From Sedimentisphaerales bacterium (GTDB taxonomy: Bacteria > Planctomycetota > Phycisphaerae > Sedimentisphaerales > Anaerobacaceae), in contig JAUWPZ010000023.1 of NCBI GenBank assembly GCA_030611315.1, forward strand, positions 1 through 35,475: a DNA stretch of 35,475 nt, written 5' to 3'. The notes under the pieces were generated by a model. It was not told where the DNA came from, made no database searches, and was given only the letters and a program-made list of their open reading frames with translations. The stretch's first letter is position 1. Each line of letters opens with the position of its first letter. The position numbers and the translations under genes are program-made. Of the stretch, positions 15,499 to 22,704 are shown in pieces.

Positions 15499-18246
15499 AT
15501 GAGCAAGCGTAACCAAATATATAGTTGCGGTCAATGGTTAATCAAAGCGGCGGCTGTTATAGTTTTGATTTCGGCAGGTGGGTGCGGGGACTTTATAACC
15601 GGTAAGACCGCCGGCAGGGAGGCCACGAGAATCATCACTGATTTTGGCGGAGTTAAACCCACCCCGGAGCCAAATGTTCCTATCCCCAGTATCTATAAAG
15701 AACCTCCTAAAATCGTCGAGCAAACGGTCGGCGGCGCGACTGAGTACAAACTGTTTTACTTTTGTAAGCACCACGACTCCGACGACCTGCAAAGAATTGT
15801 CCAAGCGCAGTTTGGCTCGACACTCTTTGATGCAAAGGGCAAATCGAAAAGGGTCCCCGACTATACAGTAAGCAGCATTCCTGCCACCAACCAGTTGATA
15901 GTAAGAACACCAGACAGAGAGGGCATCGAATCAGTAGTTGAGTTCCTTCAGGAAGTGGATGTCGCGCCCATTCAGGTTAAAATCGACTGCCTTATTTCCG
16001 AGGTTTATGCGGACAAGACCCTGGACTGGGAAACCACTCTGGCAATTGAAAACTTGCTGGGCGAGGGTATCTGGGCCGGGCCTTCGGGCCTGCCTTTTGG
16101 AGAAAACATGGGGATCACGCAACTACTTGCGAATCCTGATAGGATTGCTGCTTTTCCGGGAGGTTCACTCAGGGAGCTCGCTCGCGCCAAAATGGGGCTC
16201 CAGGTCGGATATCTAAGCCACAGTGGGAAATTTACCTCCTTGGTGGACCTGCTGGAGTCAGAGGGCTATCTCAAAATCCTGATGAACCCAACACTTGAAG
16301 TCATCAACGGCAAAACGGCAAAAATCTCATCGAGTCAGAGGATACCGGTCGATAAGATATTCCTTCAAAGCGGTCGGTCCGATCTTTTTACCACCAAGAC
16401 CGAATGGGCAGACGTAATCGATTCCCTTGAGGTTACGCCGCATGTTTACTTAGGCGACGGCTCCATCGGCCTGGAAACAAAGATTACGCTCGGGTCAGCA
16501 TTAACTCCCGAAGGAATCAAGCAGGTATCCATCGTAACCAAAAAAGAAATCGAGAACAAAGAAAACCGCATCAGACCGGGTGAAAGTCTGATAATAGGAG
16601 GCATAAGAAAGAGCGAGAGGCGCGATGTCGTCCGCGGCATACCCTTCCTGAAAGATATACCTCTGCTTGGCATGCTGTTCTCCGGGAGGGATTTCGAAGA
16701 GCGGGTTGTGGAGACCGTGTTCATATTAACTCCGACTATCTCCACCGGCGGTATTCCGCGTGATGAGATAATAGAATATGTCGAAAGAAAACAGGGACTG
16801 GCCGACTCGGAAGATGACGTCGGTTTTGACCCCTTCGGAATGAAAGGCCGCGAGAAAGAACACCAGCGCGAGATTGAAGACGCCGAACAGGCGCGCTTGG
16901 AGGCAGAGGCGGAAAAAGCGGTGGCTCGAGACGCCGTTAGAGATGCCCATAACCGAATCGAAACAGCCGAAGCCGAAGCACAGTTTGCCAAGGTCAGGGC
17001 AGAGAGGGTAAAAACCGAAGCGGAAAAGACAAAGGCCGAGGCTGAAACAGCCAAAGCCGAAGCTGACGCAAAGGCCAAGGCCGCCGACGAGGCCAAGGCC
17101 GCTGCGGACAAGGCAATCGCCGACGCAGCCAAAACCAAAGCTGAAGCAGAAAAGCTCAAGGCCGAAGCCGACAAGGCCCAGGCCGCTGCAGCCAGGGCAA
17201 CAAACGACGCATCGAAAACTAAGGAAGAGGCCCAACAGGCCAAAGCTGATGCCGATACCAAGGCCAAGGCCGCCGAACAGGCTAAGGCCGAAGCTGACGC
17301 AAAGGCCAAAGCCGCCGATAAGGCCATAGCTGCCGCCGACAAAGCAGTCGCCGATGCAGCAAAGGCCAAGGCAGAAGCCGAAGATACCTCAGAAAAAGCC
17401 ATAGTTGAGGCTGACGCCAAGTTCAAGGTTGCTGAACTGGCCAAAGCCGAAGCCGACGCAAAGGTCAAGGCTGCTGAACAGGCCAAAGCCGATGCCGAAG
17501 CAAGGGCCAAGATTGCTGAAGAGAAAGCAGCCGCCGATGCAGCAAAAGCCGAGACAGAAGCCGAAGATACCATAGAAAAAGCCAGGTCTGATGCTGACAC
17601 CAAGATAGAAGCTGCTGAACAGGCCAAGGCTGAGGCCGAAGCAAAGGTCAAAGTTGCGGAACTGTCCAAAGCCCGGGCTGAAGCAAGGGCCGAGACGCTT
17701 GAACAGGCCTTGGCCGAGGCTAAAAAGGCTGGAAACGGAATTGAGACGGTTGAGATTGATGAGTCCAAAGAGCAAAATAAACCGGTCGAGGTTGAGAAAC
17801 CCGCAAATGTAAATGTGTTTGAAGTTGCTAAGGCTGAGCAGCCTAAAGCCGAAGCTGAAAAAGTCCGGCCCCGGATAGGCACTCCTGATATACAGCAAGT
17901 AAAGGGACAAGCAGAAGCACCCGAAGAAATCACAACGTCATACGCGCAAATTACGGATTTCCAGAGCGAGTTACAATCTATTCTGGCTTTGGCGAAAGAA
18001 CAGCAAGAAGAGGTTATCGATAGTTCGGACCCGGAGGAGAAGGCGGCGGCGGAATTGTATATACCTCAGTCCCAGCCCCGGATGCCTCAAGTTAAAATAA
18101 GCGAACGTGGGCGGATTGGGCGTTTGGCCGGTACGCTGCTCCAGGTTAATGTGATTGTTGCTCCAACCGTGATGCTGATAATTGGTATTGTACTGGGTGT
18201 CTGTTGGAGTTTAAGGAAGAATCATTATATTGGTCAAGTAAGCTGA
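15499..18246 (+). CDS. Secretin-domain protein with long coiled-coil and C-terminal membrane segment
   Basis: 915 residues from the ATG at 15499; the upstream in-frame ATG lies in the promoter. Residues 12-29 are hydrophobic and end at Cys29 (ISAGGC), a signal peptide or weak lipobox. Residues ~80-150 resemble a secretin N-domain (NQLIVRTPDREGIESVVEFL), and ~155-412 are the secretin domain with the signature GESLIIGG...GIPFLKDIPLLGMLFSG and a closing strand VVETVFILTPTIS. Residues ~451-743 are an Ala/Lys/Glu-rich helix of imperfect repeats (AEADAKAKAAEQAK), TolA-like. A linker follows, and residues ~880-903 (VNVIVAPTVMLIIGIVLGVCW) form a hydrophobic segment with a basic end. Secretins form outer-membrane pores and normally end soon after the secretin domain, so the coil and anchor are odd. 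No pilus or type II secretion genes are adjacent. Confidence 0.88.
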   Translation: MSKRNQIYSCGQWLIKAAAVIVLISAGGCGDFITGKTAGREATRIITDFGGVKPTPEPNVPIPSIYKEPPKIVEQTVGGATEYKLFYFCKHHDSDDLQRIVQAQFGSTLFDAKGKSKRVPDYTVSSIPATNQLIVRTPDREGIESVVEFLQEVDVAPIQVKIDCLISEVYADKTLDWETTLAIENLLGEGIWAGPSGLPFGENMGITQLLANPDRIAAFPGGSLRELARAKMGLQVGYLSHSGKFTSLVDLLESEGYLKILMNPTLEVINGKTAKISSSQRIPVDKIFLQSGRSDLFTTKTEWADVIDSLEVTPHVYLGDGSIGLETKITLGSALTPEGIKQVSIVTKKEIENKENRIRPGESLIIGGIRKSERRDVVRGIPFLKDIPLLGMLFSGRDFEERVVETVFILTPTISTGGIPRDEIIEYVERKQGLADSEDDVGFDPFGMKGREKEHQREIEDAEQARLEAEAEKAVARDAVRDAHNRIETAEAEAQFAKVRAERVKTEAEKTKAEAETAKAEADAKAKAADEAKAAADKAIADAAKTKAEAEKLKAEADKAQAAAARATNDASKTKEEAQQAKADADTKAKAAEQAKAEADAKAKAADKAIAAADKAVADAAKAKAEAEDTSEKAIVEADAKFKVAELAKAEADAKVKAAEQAKADAEARAKIAEEKAAADAAKAETEAEDTIEKARSDADTKIEAAEQAKAEAEAKVKVAELSKARAEARAETLEQALAEAKKAGNGIETVEIDESKEQNKPVEVEKPANVNVFEVAKAEQPKAEAEKVRPRIGTPDIQQVKGQAEAPEEITTSYAQITDFQSELQSILALAKEQQEEVIDSSDPEEKAAAELYIPQSQPRMPQVKISERGRIGRLAGTLLQVNVIVAPTVMLIIGIVLGVCWSLRKNHYIGQVS
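16849..17727 (+). repeat. Degenerate repeats encoding the secretin helix
   Basis: Imperfect repeats of units such as GCCGAAGCTGACGCAAAGGC recur at DNA level and encode Ala-rich heptad-like units AEADAKAKAA. Composition is strongly biased; the opposite strand shows a long accidental open frame. Array length probably varies between relatives. Confidence 0.7.
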
Positions 18247-18260
18247 CTGTGATTTGTCGC

Positions 18261-18317
18261 TTGTCTCGCAGCTCACGATATACGAAACTGGCAAGGTAAG
18301 CTTCCCTGCGGAGACAA
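18261..18317. repeat. Inverted repeat between secretin and the next gene
   Basis: TTGTCTCGCAG (18261-18271) and CTGCGGAGACAA (18306-18317) are inverted copies with one extra base. They could form a stem in the 96-bp intercistronic gap. No T-run follows, so it is not a classic terminator. Confidence 0.4.
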
Positions 18318-18342
18318 ACAATGGATTGTGAAAGGAAGAGAT

Positions 18343-18783
18343 ATGGATAATCTCGATGATGGTAATCTTGGCAGTCAGGACCTTAATCAGCCCATCCCTT
18401 TGGGCGACGACCTTGATAAACCCATTCCCCTTGGTGACGACCTCGATAAGCCTATCCCTCTCGACGGTGGTAGTGCGCCTAAGGCGAGCGTTTCGCATTC
18501 ACCTTTGAACCTGGGCGGCGGAGCTGTCGAGGCGCCGAAGATTGAGATACGAAAGCCGGTCGCAAAAAAGCCCGCCCCTAAAGCAGTTTCCACAGACCGA
18601 ATTACGGGCGTTAAGAACTTCTTTACAAAGCTCCATCCCGGCGCGATTCAGTTCTTGGATGAGCAAATAAACGACTGGCTCAAACAAAACCCCGGCGTTA
18701 CGATAAAACGAACAAATGTTACCACCGGGGACGTGCAGTCCAAGAAGACCGAGCCCAACATAATAATCACGGTCTGGTACTGA
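18343..18783 (+). CDS. Conserved small protein with PIPLGDDLDK repeats
   Basis: A 146-residue protein with no signal peptide. Residues 17-41 hold two full and one partial copy of PIPLGDDLDK, repeated at DNA level (18391-18465). A Pro/Lys/Ala linker leads to a C-terminal domain (about 86-146): ITGVKNFFTKLHPGAIQFLD, then a helix EQINDWLKQNPG and strands ending IIITVWY. This ending looks like a small conserved planctomycete domain, which I cannot assign a function. AAGGAAGAG just upstream of the ATG at 18343 fixes the start; an in-frame GTG at 18328 is less likely. It lies 96 bp after the secretin gene and may be co-transcribed and functionally linked. Confidence 0.8.
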   Translation: MDNLDDGNLGSQDLNQPIPLGDDLDKPIPLGDDLDKPIPLDGGSAPKASVSHSPLNLGGGAVEAPKIEIRKPVAKKPAPKAVSTDRITGVKNFFTKLHPGAIQFLDEQINDWLKQNPGVTIKRTNVTTGDVQSKKTEPNIIITVWY

Positions 18784-19080
18784 TTTTGCCCCGTAGAATT
18801 CAAGAGAAAAATCACCTTTGATGGACACCGTTGGATTTTTGGCATTTTGGGTGCTTTGTGCAATCTGGCAAAGGGCGTTCTCGCGTCAAGTGTAACACAC
18901 GGCAAAAACGGGCGGGCACAGCGTGGAATATTGAATTTCGGACATCTAAAGGGTGTAAATGAGTGCCGCAAGCAAGTTAGACTGCAGGCAAGAATCTACA
19001 GGCTGACGGTCGAATTGTCTGCAAAATATTCCGTGCATTTGAATAGCAAGATTTCTGCAAAATTCTTGCCATAAAAATTC
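18784..19080. other. Intergenic stretch upstream of rpsB
   Basis: I see no gene here. Near the end, AATTCTTG occurs twice (in GCAAAATTCTTGCC and AAAATTCTTGAC), and GCAAGAAT/ATTCTTGC are inverted copies. The spacer leads into the rpsB promoter. No ribosomal leader motif that I can name is visible. Confidence 0.5.
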
Positions 19081-19109
19081 TTGACATACCTTGCGATTTA
19101 CAGTAAACT
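19081..19109 (+). promoter_or_regulatory. Sigma-70-type promoter of rpsB-tsf
   Basis: Perfect TTGACA (19081-19086), a 17-base spacer and TAAACT (19104-19109). The start near 19116 gives a leader of about 60 bases before rpsB. Confidence 0.75.
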
Positions 19110-19174
19110 CTGTAGCTTAGCTGTCTGTATGTCTCGGCTAAGGGAAAGTTTTGTAACTTGTTTGGAGGTTTTTT

Positions 19175-20044
19175 GTGGCTAAAAAGCTGGCACGGGAACT
19201 GATTAATGCAGGGGTGCATTTTGGGCACGGCGTCAGCCGGTGGAATCCCAAGATGGCCCCGTTTATTTTCACAAAACGCGGCAACATTCATATCATTGAC
19301 GTCAAAAAAACCTTAACGGGATTGTTGATAGCCAAGAAGCTTCTTGTCGATATCGTTTCTACCGGTAAAGATGTTGTCTTTGTGGGCACAAAGCGTCAGG
19401 CCCAAAAAGCGGTTGAGGCTGTTGCGGGCAAGTGCGGGATGCACTATGTTTCTGAGCGTTGGCTCGGCGGGATGCTCACAAACTTCAGAACGATACGCTC
19501 CCGACTGCAAAGATTACAGCAGTTGGAAGCTATGCAGGAGGATGGGACCCTCGAGAGTGAAAGCAAGAAGCAGGCATCGCGGCTCAAACGCGAGATGCGA
19601 AAGATAAAGGCGAATCTCGAAGGTGTTCGGAATATGTCTCGTCTGCCCGGTGCTGTTGTGGTGGTGGACGCAAAGAAGGAATCTCTCGCTTTGTGTGAGG
19701 CAAGGAAGCTGGGGATTGCAACCGTCGGAATTCTCGATACCGATTCAGACCCTGATACGGTGGATGTGGCCATCCCGGCAAATGATGATTCTATCAGAGC
19801 GATTGACTTGATACTTGGCGAGCTGGCCGATGCGGTTGCGATAGGCAAAACGATGGTTTCAGTTCGCCAGGAACCTGCGCAAAGACCGAGGCGGACCCGC
19901 TCAAGAAGGCCTGCGATGGCCCTGGCCGGCAAAGAGCAGCCGCAGACTGTGGCTGCGGTCGAGCAAACCCAGCCGGAGACGGTGGATTCAGCTCCGAAGG
20001 AGGCCCTGCCCCGGCAGCCGGAGCAGGAGCAGCCGGCCCAGTAA
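19175..20044 (+). CDS. rpsB: 30S ribosomal protein S2
   Basis: 289 residues. The N-terminus LINAGVHFGHGVSRWNPKM is the S2 signature, followed by FIFTKRGNIHIIDVKKT, FVGTKRQAQ, YVSERWLGGMLTNF and IPANDDSIRAIDL. The protein starts with GTG, supported by TTTGGAGG six bases upstream. The last ~50 residues form a Gln/Pro/Glu-rich extension (QPQTVAAVEQTQPE) beyond the usual S2 end and are probably disordered. It is the first gene of the classic rpsB-tsf-pyrH-frr translation operon. Confidence 0.98.
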   Translation: MAKKLARELINAGVHFGHGVSRWNPKMAPFIFTKRGNIHIIDVKKTLTGLLIAKKLLVDIVSTGKDVVFVGTKRQAQKAVEAVAGKCGMHYVSERWLGGMLTNFRTIRSRLQRLQQLEAMQEDGTLESESKKQASRLKREMRKIKANLEGVRNMSRLPGAVVVVDAKKESLALCEARKLGIATVGILDTDSDPDTVDVAIPANDDSIRAIDLILGELADAVAIGKTMVSVRQEPAQRPRRTRSRRPAMALAGKEQPQTVAAVEQTQPETVDSAPKEALPRQPEQEQPAQ

Positions 20045-20154
20045 TCCGCCGGGGGTATTGAGCATCGCGCAAAAAACTAACTCCGTGCACATCGAGTGAT
20101 ATGCAATGTGACATAAGAATATCGAATTTGAGAGAGCGAATTTTACCGGACGAA

Positions 20155-20176
20155 ATGCCGGATACGAAATACGAAA
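20155..20176. repeat. ATACGA word repeat before tsf
   Basis: GGATACGAAATACGAAAG repeats the word ATACGAA. A related copy, GATACGAGATACGAAATAA, lies before pyrH (21071-21089). Each sits directly at the translation start region of the next gene. Confidence 0.55.
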
Positions 20177-20191
20177 GTAGGAGCTATTAAA

Positions 20192-21052
20192 ATGGCGGAA
20201 ATTTCAGCCTCGATGGTGATGAAACTGCGGAAGATGAGCGGACAGGGGATGATGGATTGCAAAAGGGCCCTCCAGGAAGCCGATGGAGACATTGACAAAG
20301 CTATAGAGATACTTCGCAAGAAGGGTCTCGCAACTTTAGAGAAACGCTCTGACAGAGAAACCTCAGAGGGGATTGTCATTGGGGTTGAAGGTGACAATTG
20401 GGCATCATTAGCGACACTGTGCTGCGAAACCGATTTTGTGGCAAAAAGTGGCGACTTTGTCGCGATGGCCGAGACTGTGAAAGATTACATGGCAGCTTGT
20501 CCGTCTGATGAGGGCGCCGAGAGTATCCTTGAGACTTCTGTGGACGGCAGGAAATTCAACGACGTTCTCACGGAGACGGTCAGCAGGACCGGCGAGAAAA
20601 TACAGGTCGGCGACTACGCAAGATACAAACTCGATGGTCCCGGGCTTATTAGTATATATATTCATTTCAACGGAAAAGTAGGTGCTATGGTTCAGATTGA
20701 CACCGGCGATGAAACAACAGCAGCAGCGGATGTGCTAAAGCAAACCGCAGCCGATATAGCAATGCACATTACCGCTACGAATCCTTTAGCTTTGGATAAA
20801 GACGGTATTGACCCCGAAACAATCCAGCGTGAGAAAGCCATTTTCGCCGAGCAGGTTCAGAACAAGCCCCCGGAAATCATAGAAAAAATAGTCCGGGGCA
20901 AGTTGAATAAATTCTTTGCCGAGAATTGCCTTGTTGACCAGCCGTTTGTCAAAGACGACAGCAAATCCGTTATGCAGGTAGTCGATGAGACGGCCAAGCA
21001 GGCGGGCGGAGAGGCGAAGATAAAAAGATTTGTCCGATTTGCAGTCGGTTAA
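20192..21052 (+). CDS. tsf: Elongation factor Ts
   Basis: 286 residues. It is the guanine-nucleotide exchange factor for EF-Tu. The UBA-like N-terminus MVMKLRKMSGQGMMDCKRAL and the EF-Tu-contacting CETDFVAKSGDF are clear; the dimerisation region and a short C-terminal helix follow. A TAGGAG lies upstream of the ATG. The 147-bp gap after rpsB contains ATACGAAATACGAAAG word-repeat DNA immediately before the ribosome binding site. Confidence 0.97.
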   Translation: MAEISASMVMKLRKMSGQGMMDCKRALQEADGDIDKAIEILRKKGLATLEKRSDRETSEGIVIGVEGDNWASLATLCCETDFVAKSGDFVAMAETVKDYMAACPSDEGAESILETSVDGRKFNDVLTETVSRTGEKIQVGDYARYKLDGPGLISIYIHFNGKVGAMVQIDTGDETTAAADVLKQTAADIAMHITATNPLALDKDGIDPETIQREKAIFAEQVQNKPPEIIEKIVRGKLNKFFAENCLVDQPFVKDDSKSVMQVVDETAKQAGGEAKIKRFVRFAVG

Positions 21053-21070
21053 AAGGGTATTTCGTGAAGC

Positions 21071-21089
21071 GTGATACGAGATACGAAAT
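21071..21089. repeat. ATACGA word repeat before pyrH
   Basis: GATACGAGATACGAAATAA lies immediately before the pyrH ATG and matches the words before tsf. It leaves pyrH without a normal Shine-Dalgarno; ACGAG is the closest candidate. Confidence 0.55.
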
Positions 21090-21091
21090 AA

Positions 21092-21808
21092 ATGGCAGAG
21101 TGCAAATATAATCGCGTGTTGCTGAAACTTTCGGGTGAGAGTTTTTGCAAACCCGCCGGCTATGGGATTGACGGCCCAGCTCTCGAATCAGTCGCCGAGA
21201 GAATATTAGAGATTGCCAGGCTGGGGCCCCAGGTCGCGGTAGTGGTTGGCGGCGGTAATTTTATCCGGGGAGAGAGCTTCTCACAAACCACCCATATACC
21301 CAGAAACACAGCCGATTATATGGGGATGTTAGCCACTATTATCAACGCTTGTGCGCTGCAGGAAACCCTTGAGAAGCTCGGCCAGCCAACAAGGGTTTTA
21401 AGTGCGATAGAGGTTCCTGCGATGTGCGAACGCTTTATCCGCAGAAGGGCCCTTCGGCACCTTGAGCGCCGAAGGGTTGCAATATTGGCCGGCGGAACCG
21501 GAAATCCTTTCTTTACGACCGATACCTGCGCCGCTTTAAGGGCCTCGGAACTCGATGCCGAACTGGTCGTAAAGGCGACAAAGGTCGAGGGTGTTTACAG
21601 CGATGACCCCGAGAAGAATCCGAATGCTCGGCTTTTTGAAAAGTTGTCCTACGAACAGTTGCTCAAGGACAATCTTAGAATAATGGACCATTCGGCGATA
21701 AGTCTTTGCCGCGAAAATAATATCCCGATTATCGTTCTGAATATCTTCAAAAAGGGCAACCTGCTAAAGGCGCTTTGCGGTGAGCACGTCGGCACATTGA
21801 TTTGTTAA
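21092..21808 (+). CDS. pyrH: Uridylate kinase (UMP kinase)
   Basis: 238 residues of the amino-acid-kinase fold. It phosphorylates UMP to UDP. The signature segments are LLKLSGESF at the N-terminus, VVVGGGNFIRGE, DYMGMLATIINACALQ, ILAGGTGNPFFTTDTCAALRA and VEGVYSDDP. The start ATG directly follows word-repeat DNA. It lies 39 bp after tsf, in the conserved rpsB-tsf-pyrH-frr order. Confidence 0.97.
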   Translation: MAECKYNRVLLKLSGESFCKPAGYGIDGPALESVAERILEIARLGPQVAVVVGGGNFIRGESFSQTTHIPRNTADYMGMLATIINACALQETLEKLGQPTRVLSAIEVPAMCERFIRRRALRHLERRRVAILAGGTGNPFFTTDTCAALRASELDAELVVKATKVEGVYSDDPEKNPNARLFEKLSYEQLLKDNLRIMDHSAISLCRENNIPIIVLNIFKKGNLLKALCGEHVGTLIC

Positions 21809-21824
21809 AGTGCCTAAAGTTTGG

Positions 21825-21985
21825 ATGTCAGAAGATTAGGAAATCAGGAAGCAGGATGTCAGGAGACCGGGCTATCAGGGAAAAACTAATCCCTCGGATG
21901 CGCTCGAGACAGGCTTGATGTTCTGATAACCTGATGCCCAATACCTTTTGGCTTGATACGCTGATGGCCTGAATCTTTAGTTCAT
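21825..21985. repeat. Word-repeat spacer between pyrH and frr
   Basis: Drifting copies of CAGGAAGCAGGATGTCAGGAG words are followed by an opposite-orientation run of CTGATAACCTGATGCC and CTTGATACGCTGATGGCCTG words. TTTAGTTCATTTTA occurs twice near the end (21978 onwards). The two arms are partly complementary (ATCAGG against CCTGAT) and could fold. No coding capacity is evident. Confidence 0.6.
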
Positions 21986-22037
21986 TTTAGGCTCTTTAGT
22001 TCATTTTAACTCACTGGCTTTCAAGTGGAGACTCGAT

Positions 22038-22598
22038 ATGCCAACCAAAGAAATTGTATCCGAAACCGAATCGAAAATGAAAAAAGCGCTCGAAGTGCTG
22101 CACGATGAGCTAAAAACCGTTCGCACCGGAAGGGCTTCTACGTCGCTGGTTGATAACATAAAGGCCGATTATTACGGCACGCCCACCCCTTTGAAACAAA
22201 TGGCCGCGCTGGCGACACCACAGGTGGATATGATTGTTATTAAGCCGTTTGACCCTGCTTCGGTCAAAGAAATCGAAAAGGCCATCAAAAGCAGCGACCT
22301 GAGCCTTGCGCCGATAGTGGACGGCAAACTTATCAGGCTCAATATTCCACCGCTCAGCGGGGAAAGAAGAACCCAGCTCGTCCAGCAGGCCAAACAGGTC
22401 GGCGAACAGGCAAAGGTCAGTATCCGTAACATACGAAGAGACGCCAACAAGCAGCTCGAAAAGCAGCAGAAAGACAAGATAATCACCGAAGACGACCTCC
22501 AGCACGGCAAAAAGCAAATCGACGATAAAACAAAGGAATACACCGACAAAGTCGATGAGGTGGTCAAGCACAAATCCGATGAGATAATGCTCGACTGA
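22038..22598 (+). CDS. frr: Ribosome recycling factor
   Basis: 186 residues, a normal length. It releases ribosomes after termination together with EF-G. The diagnostic segments are LKTVRTGRASTSLVDNIKADYYGTP split across the first helix and hinge, LIRLNIPPLSGERR, and the C-terminal helix IDDKTKEYTDKVDEVVKHKSDEIM. GGAG precedes the ATG by eight bases. The 229-bp spacer from pyrH suggests the operon is loosely spaced or has its own promoter, which I could not identify. Confidence 0.97.
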   Translation: MPTKEIVSETESKMKKALEVLHDELKTVRTGRASTSLVDNIKADYYGTPTPLKQMAALATPQVDMIVIKPFDPASVKEIEKAIKSSDLSLAPIVDGKLIRLNIPPLSGERRTQLVQQAKQVGEQAKVSIRNIRRDANKQLEKQQKDKIITEDDLQHGKKQIDDKTKEYTDKVDEVVKHKSDEIMLD

Positions 22599-22645
22599 TT
22601 TTCTCTAAGTTCGTTGTCTCTTAATAAAAACCGTAATATGGTTAA

Positions 22646-22686
22646 ATGGTTAAGTGACCAATCACCAATCACCAGTTACCAATTCA
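22646..22686. repeat. ACCAATC word repeat before the AsmA-like gene
   Basis: GTGACCAATCACCAATCACC continues as AGTTACCAATTCAAC. It is open in frame with the following gene, so automatic prediction would extend the protein with MTNHQSPVTNSTFF; the repeat composition argues this is leader, not protein. Confidence 0.6.
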
Positions 22687-22704
22687 ACTTTTTTTGGGGC
22701 CAAA

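Noticed and set aside
16446-17933. 495-residue Ser/Ala-rich open frame on the minus strand
   Set aside because: It is the antisense of the secretin's Ala/Lys/Glu repeat region; biased codons keep the opposite strand open. No start signal or family.
22654-22704. N-terminal extension of the AsmA-like protein
   Set aside because: It translates a word repeat; ATG 22705 gives a normal basic-plus-membrane N-terminus.
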